From Limnomonas spitsbergensis (taxonomy: Eukaryota; Chlorophyta; Chlorophyceae; Chlamydomonadales): a stretch of 64,000 nt of DNA. Below the pieces are notes generated by a model that worked only from the letters and a program-made list of their open reading frames with translations, had not been told where the DNA came from and made no database searches. The DNA lies in assembly GCA_037349105.1 (NCBI GenBank), contig JAYJMM010000041.1, forward strand, positions 1,426,001-1,490,000. Reading direction: 5' to 3'. The translations under genes were made by a program, and so were the position numbers. Below are positions 31,553 to 45,450 of this stretch, piece by piece (within the stretch, counting starts at the first letter, position 1; each line of letters opens with the position of its first letter).

Positions 31553-34500
31553 TTGCATCACATCTGCAAGACTGTAACTGACCCAGAAAGGCCATGCATC
31601 ACATCTGTCACTGACCCTGACAGGCCATGCATCACATCTGCAAGACTGTTACTGACCGAGACAGGCCATGCATCACATCTGTCACTGACCCAGACAGGCC
31701 TTGCATCACATCTGTCACTGACCCAGACAGGCCATGCATCACATCGGCAAGACTGTTACTGACCGAGACAGGCCATGCATCACATCTGTCACTGACCCAG
31801 ACAGGCCTTGCATCATATCTGTCACTGACCCAGACAGGCCATGCATCACATCTGCAAGATTGTTACTGGCCCGGACAGGCCTTGCATCACATCTGTCACT
31901 GACCCAGACAGGCCTTGCATCATATATGTCACTGACCCAGACAGGCCATGCATCATATCTGCAAGACTGTTACTGACCCAGACAGGCCATGCATCATATA
32001 TGTCACTGACCCAGACAGGCCTTGCATCACATCTGTCACTGACAGAGACAGGCCTTGCATCATATCTGTCACTGACCCAGACAGGCCCTGCATCACATCT
32101 GCAAGACTGTAACTGACCCAGACAGGCCATGCATCATATCTGCAAGACTGTTACTGACCCAGACAGGCCTTGCATCACATATGTCACTGACCCAGACAGG
32201 CCTTGCATCACATCTGCAAGACTGTAACTGACCCAGACAGGCCATGCATCACATCTGTCACTGACCCAGACAGGCCTTGCATCACATCTGCAAGACTGTT
32301 ACTGACCCAGACAGGCCATGCATCATATCTGTCACTGACCCAGACAGGCCTTGCATCACATCTGCAAGACTGTTACTGACCCAGACAGGCCATGCATCAT
32401 ATCTGCAAGACTGTTACTGACCCAGACAGGCCTTGCATCACATCTGCAAGACTGTAACTGACCCAGACAGGCCATGCATCACATCTGTCACTGACCCAGA
32501 CAGGCCATGCATCACATCTGCAAGACTGTTACTGACCGAGACAGGCCATGCATCACATCTGTCACTGACCCAGACAGGCCTTGCATCATATCTGTCACTG
32601 ACCCAGACAGGCCATGCATCACATCTGCAAGACTGTTACTGGCCCAGACAGGCCTTGCATCACATCTGTCACTGACCCAGACAGGCCATGCATCATATCT
32701 GTCACTGACCCAGACAGGCCATGCATCATATCTGTCATTGACCCAGACAGGCCTTGCATCATATATGTCACTGACCCAGACAGGCCATGCATCATATCTG
32801 CAAGACTGTTACTGACCCAGGCAGGCCATGCATCATATCTGTCACTGACCCAGACAGGCCTTGCATCACATCTGTCACTGACCCAGACAGGCCCTGCATC
32901 ACATCTGCAAGACTGTTACTGACCCAGACAGGCCTTGCATCATATATGTCACTGACCCAGACAGGCCATGCATCATATCTGTCACAGACCCAGACAGGCC
33001 TTGCATCATATCTGTCACTGACCCAGACAGGCCTTGCATCACATCTGCAAGACTGTTACTGACCCAGACAGGCCATGCATCATATTTGCAAGACTGTTAC
33101 TGACCCAGGCAGGCCATGCATCACATCTGTCACTGACCCAGACAGGCCTTGCATCACATCTGTTACTAACCCAGACAGGCCATGCATCATATATGTCACT
33201 GACCCAGACAGGCCATGCATCATATCTGTCACTGACCCAGACAGGCCTTGCATCACATCTGCAAGACTGTTACTGACCCAGACAGGCCATGCATCATATG
33301 TGTCACTGACCCAGACAGGCCTTGCATCACATCTGCAAGACTGTTACTGACCCAGACAGGCCATGCATCATATCTGTCGCTGACCCAGACAGGCCCTGCA
33401 TCACATCTGCAAGACAGTAACTGACCCAGACAGGCCATGCATCACATCTGTCACTGACCCAGACAGCCCATGCATCATATCTGCAAGACTGTCATTGGCC
33501 CAGACAGGCCATGCATCATATCTGTCACTGACCCAGACAGGCCATGCATCATATCTGCAAGACTGTTACCGACCCAGACAGGCCTTGCATCATATCTGTC
33601 ACTGACCCAGACAGGCCTTGCATCACATCTGCAAGACTGTTATTGACCTAGACAGGCCATGCATCATATCTGTTATTGACCCAGACAGGCCTTGCATCAC
33701 ATCTGTCACTGACCCAGACAGGCCATGCATCATATCTGTCACTGACCCAGACAGGCCATGCATCACATCTGCAAGACTGTAACTGACCCAGACAGGCCTT
33801 GCATCACATCTGTCATTGACCCAGACAGGCCATGCATCATATATGTCACTGACCCAGACAGGCCATGCATCACATCTGCAAGACTGTAACAGACCCAGAC
33901 AGGCCTTGCATCACATCTGCAAGACTGTTACTGACCCAGACAGGCCATGCATCATATCTGCAAGACTGTTACTGACCCAGACAGGACATGCATCATATCT
34001 GTCACTGACCCAGACAGGCCTTGCATCACATCTGCAAGACTGTTACTGACCCAGGCAGGCCATGCATCATATCTGCAAGACTGTCACTGACCCAGACAGG
34101 CCCTGCATCACATCTGCAAGACTGTCACTGACTCAGACAGGCCCTGCATCACATCTGCAAGACTGTTACTGACCCAGACAGGCCTTGCATCACATCTGTC
34201 ACTGACCCAGACAGGCCATGCATCACATCTGCAAGACTGTTACTGACCCAGACAGGCCTTGCATCATATCTGTCACTGACCCAGACAGGCCTTGCATCAC
34301 ATCTGTCACTCACCCAGACAGGCCCTGCATCACATCTGCAAGACTGTTACTGACCCAGACAGGCCTTGCATCACATATGTCACTGACCCAGACAGGCCAT
34401 GCATCATATCTGTCACTGACCCAGACAGGCCTTGCATCACATCTGTCACTGACCCAGACAGGCCCTGCATCACATCTGCAAGACTGTTACTGACCCAGAC

Positions 34501-37500
34501 AGGCCTTGCATCACATCTGTCACTGACCCAGACAGGCCATGCATCATATCTGCAAGACTGTTACTGACCCAGACAGGCCTTGCATCACATCTGCAAGACT
34601 GTAACTGACCCAGAAAGGCCATGCATCACATCTGTCACTGACCCAGACAGGCCATGCATCACATCTGCAAGACTGTTACTGACCGAGACAGGCCATGCAT
34701 CACATCTGTCACTGACCCAGACAGGCCTTGCATCACATCTGTCACTGACCCAGACAGGCCATGCATCACATCGGCAAGACTGTTACTGACCGAGACAGGC
34801 CATGCATCACATCTGTCACTGACCCAGACAGGCCTTGCATCATATCTGTCACTGACCCAGACAGGCCATGCATCACATCTGCAAGATTGTTACTGGCCCG
34901 GACAGGCCTTGCATCACATCTGTCACTGACCCAGACAGGCCTTGCATCATATATGTCACTGACCCAGACAGGCCATGCATCATATCTGCAAGACTGTTAC
35001 TGACCCAGACAGGCCATGCATCATATATGTCACTGACCCAGACAGGCCTTGCATCACATCTGTCACTGACAGAGACAGGCCTTGCATCATATCTGTCACT
35101 GACCCAGACAGGCCCTGCATCACATCTGCAAGACTGTAACTGACCCAGACAGGCCATGCATCATATCTGCAAGACTGTTACTGACCCAGACAGGCCTTGC
35201 ATCACATATGTCACTGACCCAGACAGGCCTTGCATCACATCTGCAAGACTGTAACTGACCCAGACAGGCCATGCATCACATCTTTCACTGACCCAGACAG
35301 GCCTTGCATCACATCTGCAAGACTGTTACTGACCCAGACAGGCCATGCATCATATCTGTCACTGACCCAGACAGGCCTTGCATCACATCTGCAAGACTGT
35401 TACTGACCCAGACAGGCCATGCATCATATCTGCAAGACTGTTACTGACCCAGACAGGCCTTGCATCACATCTGCAAGACTGTAACTGACCCAGACAGGCC
35501 ATGCATCACATCTGTCACTGACCCAGACAGGCCATGCATCACATCTGCAAGACTGTTACTGACCGAGACAGGCCATGCATCACATCTGTCACTGACCCAG
35601 ACAGGCCTTGCATCATATCTGTCACTGACCCAGACAGGCCATGCATCACATCTGCAAGACTGTTACTGGCCCAGACAGGCCTTGCATCACATCTGTCACT
35701 GACCCAGACAGGCCATGCATCATATCTGTCACTGACCCAGACATGCCATGCATCATATCTGTCATTGACCCAGACAGGCCTTGCATCATATATGTCACTG
35801 ACCCAGACAGGCCATGCATCATATCTGCAAGACTGTTACTGACCCAGGCAGGCCATGCATCATATCTGTCACTGACCCAGACAGGCCTTGCATCACATCT
35901 GTCACTGACCCAGACAGGCCCTGCATCACATCTGCAAGACTGTTACTGACCCAGACAGGCCTTGCATCATATATGTCACTGACCCAGACAGGCCATGCAT
36001 CATATCTGTCACAGACCCAGACAGGCCTTGCATCATATCTGTCACTGACCCAGACAGGCCTTGCATCACATCTGCAAGACTGTTACTGACCCAGACAGGC
36101 CATGCATCATATTTGCAAGACTGTTACTGACCCAGGCAGGCCATGCATCACATCTGTCACTGACCCAGACAGGCCTTGCATCACATCTGTTACTAACCCA
36201 GACAGGCCATGCATCATATATGTCACTGACCCAGACAGGCCATGCATCATATCTGTCACTGACCCAGACAGGCCTTGCATCACATCTGCAAGACTGTTAC
36301 TGACCCAGACAGGCCATGCATCATATGTGTCACTGACCCAGACAGGCCTTGCATCACATCTGCAAGACTGTTACTGACCCAGACAGGCCATGCATCATAT
36401 CTGTCGCTGACCCAGACAGGCCCTGCATCACATCTGCAAGACAGTAACTGACCCAGACAGGCCATGCATCACATCTGTCACTGACCCAGACAGCCCATGC
36501 ATCATATCTGCAAGACTGTCATTGGCCCAGACAGGCCATGCATCATATCTGTCACTGACCCAGACAGGCCATGCATCATATCTGCAAGACTGTTACTGAC
36601 CCAGACAGGCCTTGCATCATATCTGTCACTGACCCAGACAGGCCTTGCATCACATCTGCAAGACTGTTATTGACCTAGACAGGCCATGCATCATATCTGT
36701 TACTGACCCAGACAGGCCTTGCATCACATCTGTCACTGACCCAGACAGGCCATGCATCATATCTGTCACTGACCCAGACAGGCCATGCATCATATCTGTC
36801 ATTGACCCAGACAGGCCTTGCATCATATATGTCACTGACCCAGACAGGCCATGCATCATATCTGCAAGACTGTTACTGACCCAGGCAGGCCATGCATCAT
36901 ATCTGTCACTGACCCAGACAGGCCTTGCATCACATCTGTCACTGACCCAGACAGGCCCTGCATCACATCTGCAAGACTGTTACTGACCCAGACAGGCCTT
37001 GCATCATATCTGTCACTGACCCAGACAGGCCATGCATCATATATGTCACAGACCCAGACAGGCCTTGCATCATATCTGTCACTGACCCAGACAGGCCTTG
37101 CATCACATCTGCAAGACTGTTACTGACCCAGACAGGCCATGCATCATATATGTCACTGACCCAGACAGGCCTTGCATCACATCTGTTACTAACCCAGACA
37201 GGCCATGCATCATATATGTCACTGACCCAGACAGGCCATGCATCATATCTGTCACTGACCCAGACAGGCCTTGCATCACATCTGCAAGACTGTTACTGAC
37301 CCAGACAGGCCATGCATCATATGTGTCACTGACCCAGACAGGCCTTGCATCACATCTGCAAGACTGTTACTGACCCAGACAGGCCATGCATCACATCTGT
37401 CACTGACCCAGACAGCCCATGCATCATATCTGCAAGACTGTCATTGACCCAGACAGGCCATGCATCATATCTGTCACTGACCCAGACAGGCCATGCATCA

Positions 37501-40500
37501 CATCTGCAAGACTGTAACTGACCCAGACAGGTCATGCATCACATCTGTCACTGACCCAGACAGGCCCTGCATCACATCTGCAAGACTGTTACTGACCCAG
37601 ACAGGCCATGCATCATATCTGTCACTGACCCAGACAGGCCTTGCATCACATCTGCAAGACTGTTACTGACCCAGACAGGCCATGCATCATATCTGCAAGA
37701 CTGTTACTGACCGAGACAGGCCTTGCATCACATCTGCAAGACTGTAACTGACCCAGACAGGCCATGCATCACATCTGTCACTGACCCAGACAGGCCATGC
37801 ATCACATCTGCAAGACTGTTACTGACCGAGACAGGCCATGCATCACATCTGTCACTGACCCAGACAGGCCTCGCATCATATCTGTCACTGACCCAGACAG
37901 GCCATGCATCACATCTGCAAGACTGTTACTGGCCCAGACAGGCCTTGCATCACATCTGTCACTGACCCAGACAGGCCTTGCATCATATATGTCACTGACC
38001 CAGACAGGCCATGCATCATATCTGCAAGACTGTTACTGACCCAGACAGGCCATGCATCATATATGTCACTGACCCAGACAGGCCTTGCATCACATCTGTC
38101 ACTAACAGAGACAGGCCTTGCATCATATCTGTCACTGACCCAGACAGGCCCTGCATCACATCTGCAAGACTGTAACTGACCCAGACAGGCCATGCATCAT
38201 ATATGCAAGACTGTTACTGACCCAGACAGGCCTTGCATCACATATGTCACTGACCCAGACAGGCCTTGCATCACATCTGCAAGACTGTAACTGACCCAGA
38301 CAGGCCATGCATCACATCTGTCACTGACCCAGACAGGCCTTGCATCACATCTGCAAGACTGTCACTGACCCAGACAGGCCTTGCATCACATCTGTCACTG
38401 ACCCAGACAGGCCTTGCATCACATCTGCAAGACTGTTACTGACCCAGACAGGCCATGCATCATATCTGCAAGACTGTTACTGACCCAGACAGGCCTTGCA
38501 TCACATCTGCAAGACTGTAACTGACCCAGAAAGGCCATGCATCACATCTGTCACTGACCCTGACAGGCCATGCATCACATCTGCAAGACTGTTACTGACC
38601 GAGACAGGCCATGCATCACATCTGTCACTGACCCAGACAGGCCTTGCATCACATCTGTCACTGACCCAGACAGGCCATGCATCACATCGGCAAGACTGTT
38701 ACTGACCGAGACAGGCCATGCATCACATCTGTCACTGACCCAGACAGGCCTTGCATCATATCTGTCACTGACCCAGACAGGCCATGCATCACATCTGCAA
38801 GATTGTTACTGGCCCGGACAGGCCTTGCATCACATCTGTCACTGACCCAGACAGGCCTTGCATCATATATGTCACTGACCCAGACAGGCCATGCATCATA
38901 TCTGCAAGACTGTTACTGACCCAGACAGGCCATGCATCATATATGTCACTGACCCAGACAGGCCTTGCATCACATCTGTCACTGACAGAGACAGGCCTTG
39001 CATCATATATGTCACTGACCCAGACAGGCCCTGCATCACATCTGCAAGACTGTAACTGACCCAGACAGGCCATGCATCATATCTGCAAGACTGTTACTGA
39101 CCCAGACAGGCCTTGCATCACATATGTCACTGACCCAGACAGGCCTTGCATCACATCTGCAAGACTGTAACTGACCCAGACAGGCCATGCATCACATCTG
39201 TCACTGACCCAGACAGGCCTTGCATCACATCTGCAAGACTGTTACTGACCCAGACAGGCCATGCATCATATCTGTCACTGACCCAGACAGGCCTTGCATC
39301 ACATCTGCAAGACTGTTACTGACCCAGACAGGCCATGCATCATATCTGCAAGACTGTTACTGACCCAGACAGGCCTTGCATCACATCTGCAAGACTGTAA
39401 CTGACCCAGACAGGCCATGCATCACATCTGTCACTGACCCAGACAGGCCATGCATCACATCTGCAAGACTGTTACTGACCGAGACAGGCCATGCATCACA
39501 TCTGTCACTTACCCAGACAGGCCTTGCATCATATCTGTCACTGACCCAGACAGGCCATGCATCACATCTGCAAGACTGTTACTGGCCCAGACAGGCCTTG
39601 CATCACATCTGTCACTGACCCAGACAGGCCATGCATCATATCTGTCACTGACCCAGACAGGCCATGCATCATATCTGTCATTGACCCAGACAGGCCTTGC
39701 ATCATATATGTCACTGACCCAGACAGGCCATGCATCATATCTGCAAGACTGTTACTGACCCAGGCAGGCCATGCATCACATCTGTCACTGACCCAGACAG
39801 GCCTTGCATCACATCTGTCACTGACCCAGACAGGCCCTGCATCACATCTGCAAGACTGTTACTGACCCAGACAGGCCTTGCATCATATATGTCACTGACC
39901 CAGACAGGCCTTGCATCATATCTGTCACTGACCCAGACAGGCCTTGCATCACATCTGCAAGACTGTTACTGACCCAGACAGGCCATGCATCATATTTGCA
40001 AGACTGTTACTGACCCAGGCAGGCCATGCATCACATCTGTCACTGACCCAGACAGGCCTTGCATCACATCTGTTACTAACCCAGACAGGCCATGCATCAT
40101 ATATGTCACTGACCCAGACAGGCCATGCATCATATCTGTCACTGACCCAGACAGGCCTTGCATCACATCTGCAAGACTGTTACTGACCCAGACAGGCCAT
40201 GCATCATATGTGTCACTGACCCAGACAGGCCTTGCATCACATCTGCAAGACTGTTACTGACCCAGACAGGCCATGCATCATATCTGTCGCTGACCCAGAC
40301 AGGCCCTGCATCACATCTGCAAGACAGTAACTGACCCAGACAGGCCATGCATCACATCTGTCACTGACCCAGACAGCCCATGCATCATATCTGCAAGACT
40401 GTCATTGGCCCAGACAGGCCATGCATCATATCTGTCACTGACCCAGACAGGCCATGCATCATATCTGCAAGACTGTTACCGACCCAGACAGGCCTTGCAT

Positions 40501-43500
40501 CATATCTGTCACTGACCCAGACAGGCCTTGCATCACATCTGCAAGACTGTTATTGACCTAGACAGGCCATGCATCATATCTGTTATTGACCCAGACAGGC
40601 CTTGCATCACATCTGTCACTGACCCAGACAGGCCATGCATCATATCTGTCACTGACCCAGACAGGCCATGCATCACATCTGCAAGACTGTAACTGACCCA
40701 GACAGGCCTTGCATCACATCTGTCATTGACCCAGACAGGCCATGCATCATATCTGTCACTGACCCAGACAGGCCATGCATCACATCTGCAAGACTGTAAC
40801 AGACCCAGACAGGCCTTGCATCACATCTGCAAGACTGTTACTGACCCAGACAGGCCATGCATCATATCTGCAAGACTGTTACTGACCCAGACAGGACATG
40901 CATCATATCTGTCACTGACCCAGACAGGCCTTGCATCACATCTGCAAGACTGTTACTGACCCAGGCAGGCCATGCATCATATCTGCAAGACTGTCACTGA
41001 CCCAGACAGGCCCTGCATCACATCTGCAAGACTGTCACTGACTCAGACAGGCCCTGCATCACATCTGCAAGACTGTTACTGACCCAGACAGGCCTTGCAT
41101 CACATCTGTCACTGACCCAGACAGGCCATGCATCACATCTGCAAGACTGTTACTGACCCAGACAGGCCTTGCATCATATCTGTCACTGACCCAGACAGGC
41201 CTTGCATCACATCTGTCACTCACCCAGACAGGCCCTGCATCACATCTGCAAGACTGTTACTGACCCAGACAGGCCTTGCATCACATATGTCACTGACCCA
41301 GACAGGCCATGCATCATATCTGTCACTGACCCAGACAGGCCTTGCATCACATCTGTCACTGACCCAGACAGGCCCTGCATCACATCTGCAAGACTGTTAC
41401 TGACCCAGACAGGCCTTGCATCACATCTGTCACTGACCCAGACAGGCCATGCATCATATCTGCAAGACTGTTACTGACCCAGACAGGCCTTGCATCACAT
41501 CTGCAAGACTGTAACTGACCCAGAAAGGCCATGCATCACATCTGTCACTGACCCAGACAGGCCATGCATCACATCTGCAAGACTGTTACTGACCGAGACA
41601 GGCCATGCATCACATCTGTCACTGACCCAGACAGGCCTTGCATCACATCTGTCACTGACCCAGACAGGCCATGCATCACATCTGCAAGACTGTTACTGAC
41701 CGAGACAGGCCATGCATCACATCTGTCACTGACCCAGACAGGCCTTGCATCACATCTGTCACTGACCCAGACAGGCCATGCATCACATCGGCAAGACTGT
41801 TACTGACCGAGACAGGCCATGCATCACATCTGTCACTGACCCAGACAGGCCTTGCATCATATCTGTCACTGACCCAGACAGGCCATGCATCACATCTGCA
41901 AGATTGTTACTGGCCCGGACAGGCCTTGCATCACATCTGTCACTGACCCAGACAGGCCTTGCATCATATATGTCACTGACCCAGACAGGCCATGCATCAT
42001 ATCTGCAAGACTGTTACTGACCCAGACAGGCCATGCATCATATATGTCACTGACCCAGACAGGCCTTGCATCACATCTGTCACTGACAGAGACAGGCCTT
42101 GCATCATATCTGTCACTGACCCAGACAGGCCCTGCATCACATCTGCAAGACTGTAACTGACCCAGACAGGCCATGCATCATATCTGCAAGACTGTTACTG
42201 ACCCAGACAGGCCTTGCATCACATATGTCACTGACCCAGACAGGCCTTGCATCACATCTGCAAGACTGTAACTGACCCAGACAGGCCATGCATCACATAT
42301 GTCACTGACCCAGACAGGCCTTGCATCACATCTGCAAGACTGTTACTGACCCAGACAGGCCATGCATCATATCTGTCACTGACCCAGACAGGCCTTGCAT
42401 CACATCTGCAAGACTGTTACTGACCCAGACAGGCCATGCATCATATCTGCAAGACTGTTACTGACCCAGACAGGCCTTGCATCACATCTGCAAGACTGTA
42501 ACTGACCCAGACAGGCCATGCATCACATCTGTCACTGACCCAGACAGGCCATGCATCACATCTGCAAGACTGTTACTGACCGAGACAGGCCATGCATCAC
42601 ATCTGTCACTGACCCAGACAGGCCTTGCATCATATCTGTCACTGACCCAGACAGGCCATGCATCACATCTGCAAGACTGTTACTGGCCCAGACAGGCCTT
42701 GCATCACATCTGTCACTGACCCAGACAGGCCATGCATCATATCTGTCACTGACCCAGACAGGCCATGCATCATATCTGTCATTGACCCAGACAGGCCTTG
42801 CATCATATATGTCACTGACCCAGACAGGCCATGCATCATATCTGCAAGACTGTTACTGACCCAGGCAGGCCATGCATCATATCTGTCACTGACCCAGACA
42901 GGCCTTGCATCACATCTGTCACTGACCCAGACAGGCCCTGCATCACATCTGCAAGACTGTTACTGACCCAGACAGGCCTTGCATCATATATGTCACTGAC
43001 CCAGACAGGCCATGCATCATATCTGTCACAGACCCAGACAGGCCTTGCATCATATCTGTCACTGACCCAGACAGGCCTTGCATCACATCTGCAAGACTGT
43101 TACTGACCCAGACAGGCCATGCATCATATTTGCAAGACTGTTACTGACCCAGGCAGGCCATGCATCACATCTGTCACTGACCCAGACAGGCCTTGCATCA
43201 CATCTGTTACTAACCCAGACATGCCATGCATCATATATGTCACTGACCCAGACAGGCCATGCATCATATCTGTCACTGACCCAGACAGGCCTTGCATCAC
43301 ATCTGCAAGACTGTTACTGACCCAGACAGGCCATGCATCATATGTGTCACTGACCCAGACAGGCCTTGCATCACATCTGCAAGACTGTTACTGACCCAGA
43401 CAGGCCATGCATCATATCTGTCGCTGACCCAGACAGGCCCTGCATCACATCTGCAAGACAGTAACTGACCCAGACAGGCCATGCATCACATCTGTCACTG

Positions 43501-45450
43501 ACCCAGACAGCCCATGCATCATATCTGCAAGACTGTCATTGGCCCAGACAGGCCATGCATCATATCTGTCACAGACCCAGACAGGCCATGCATCATATCT
43601 GCAAGACTGTTACTGACCCAGACAGGCCTTGCATCATATCTGTCACTGACCCAGACAGGCCTTGCATCACATCTGCAAGACTGTTATTGACCTAGACAGG
43701 CCATGCATCATATCTGTTACTGACCCAGACAGGCCTTGCATCACATCTGTCACTGACCCAGACAGGCCATGCATCATATCTGTCACTGACCCAGACAGGC
43801 CATGCATCACATCTGCAAGACTGTAACTGACCCAGACAGGCCTTGCATCACATCTGTCATTGACCCAGACAGGCCATGCATCATATCTGTCACTGACCCA
43901 GACAGGCCATGCATCACATCTGCAAGACTGTAACTGACCCAGACAGGCCTTGCATCACATCTGCAAGACTGTTACTGACCCAGACAGGCCATGCATCATA
44001 TCTGCAAGACTGTTACTGACCCAGACAGGACATGCATCATATCTGTCACTGACCCAGACAGGCCTTGCATCACATCTGCAAGACTGTTACTGACCCAGGC
44101 AGGCCATGCATCATATCTGCAAGACTGTCACTGACCCAGACAGGCCCTGCATCACATCTGCAAGACTGTCACTGACTCAGACAGGCCCTGCATCACATCT
44201 GCAAGACTGTTACTGACCCAGACAGGCCTTGCATCACATCTGTCACTGACCCAGACAGGCCATGCATCACATATGCAAGACTGTTACTGACCCAGACAGG
44301 CCTTGCATCATATCTGTCACTGACCCAGACAGGCCTTGCATCACATCTGTCACTCACCCAGACAGGCCCTGCATCACATCTGCAAGACTGTTACTGACCC
44401 AGACAGGCCTTGCATCACATATGTCACTGACCCAGACAGGCCATGCATCATATCTGTCACTGACCCAGACAGGCCTTGCATCACATCTGTCACTGACCCA
44501 GACAGGCCCTGCATCACATCTGCAAGACTGTTACTGACCCAGACAGGCCTTGCATCACATCTGTCACTGACCCAGACAGGCCATGCATCATATCTGCAAG
44601 ACTGTTACTGACCCAGACAGGCCATGCATCATATCTGTCACTGACCCAGACAGGCCATGCATCACATCTGCAAGACTGTAACTGACCCAGACAGGCCATG
44701 CATCACATCTGTCACTGACCCAGACAGGCCATGCATCATATCTGCAAGACTGTTACTGACCCAGACAGGCCATGCATCATATATGTCACTGACCCATACA
44801 GGCCTTGCATCACATCTGTCACTGACCCAGACAGGCCTTGCATCACATCTGGCACTGACCTAGACAGGCCATGCATCATATCTGTCACTGACCCAGACAG
44901 GCCTTGCATCACATCTGTCACTGACCCAGACAGGCCATGCATCATATCTGTCACTGACCCAGACAGGCCATGCATCATATCTGTCACTGACCCAGACAGG
45001 CCATGCATCACATCTGCAAGACTGTAACTGACCCAGACAGGCCTTGCATCACATCTGTCACGGACCCAGACAGGCCCTGCATCACATCTGCAAGACTGTA
45101 ACTGACCCAGACAGGCCATGCATCACATCTGTCACTGACCCAGACAGGCCTTGCATCACATCTGCAAGACTGTTACTGACCCAGACAGGCCATGCATCAT
45201 ATCTGTCACTGACCCAGACAGGCCTTGCATCACATCTGCAAGAATGTTACTGACCCAGACAGGCCATGCATCATATCTGCAAGACTGTTACTGACCCAGA
45301 CAGGCCTTGCATCACATCTGCAAGACTGTAACTGACCCAGACAGGCCATGCATCACATCTGTCACTGACCCAGACAGGCCATGCATCACATCTGCAAGAC
45401 TGTTACTGACCGAGACAGGCCATGCATCACATCTGTCACTGACCCAGACA
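31553..45450 (+). repeat. Nested higher-order duplications, offsets about 3.03 and 6.9 kb
   Basis: The rare CCAGAAAGGCC variant occurs near 31,587, 34,614, 38,530 and 41,524, each time with the same neighbouring units, including CATCGGCAAGACTG and CAAGATTGTTACTGGCCCGG. The spacings (3,027, 3,916 and 2,994 bp) and the matches 31,553 to 38,496 (6,943 bp) and 34,218 to 41,128 (6,910 bp) indicate a roughly 3-kb tandem duplication, followed by tandem duplication of a block of about 6.9 kb that contained it. Confidence 0.85.
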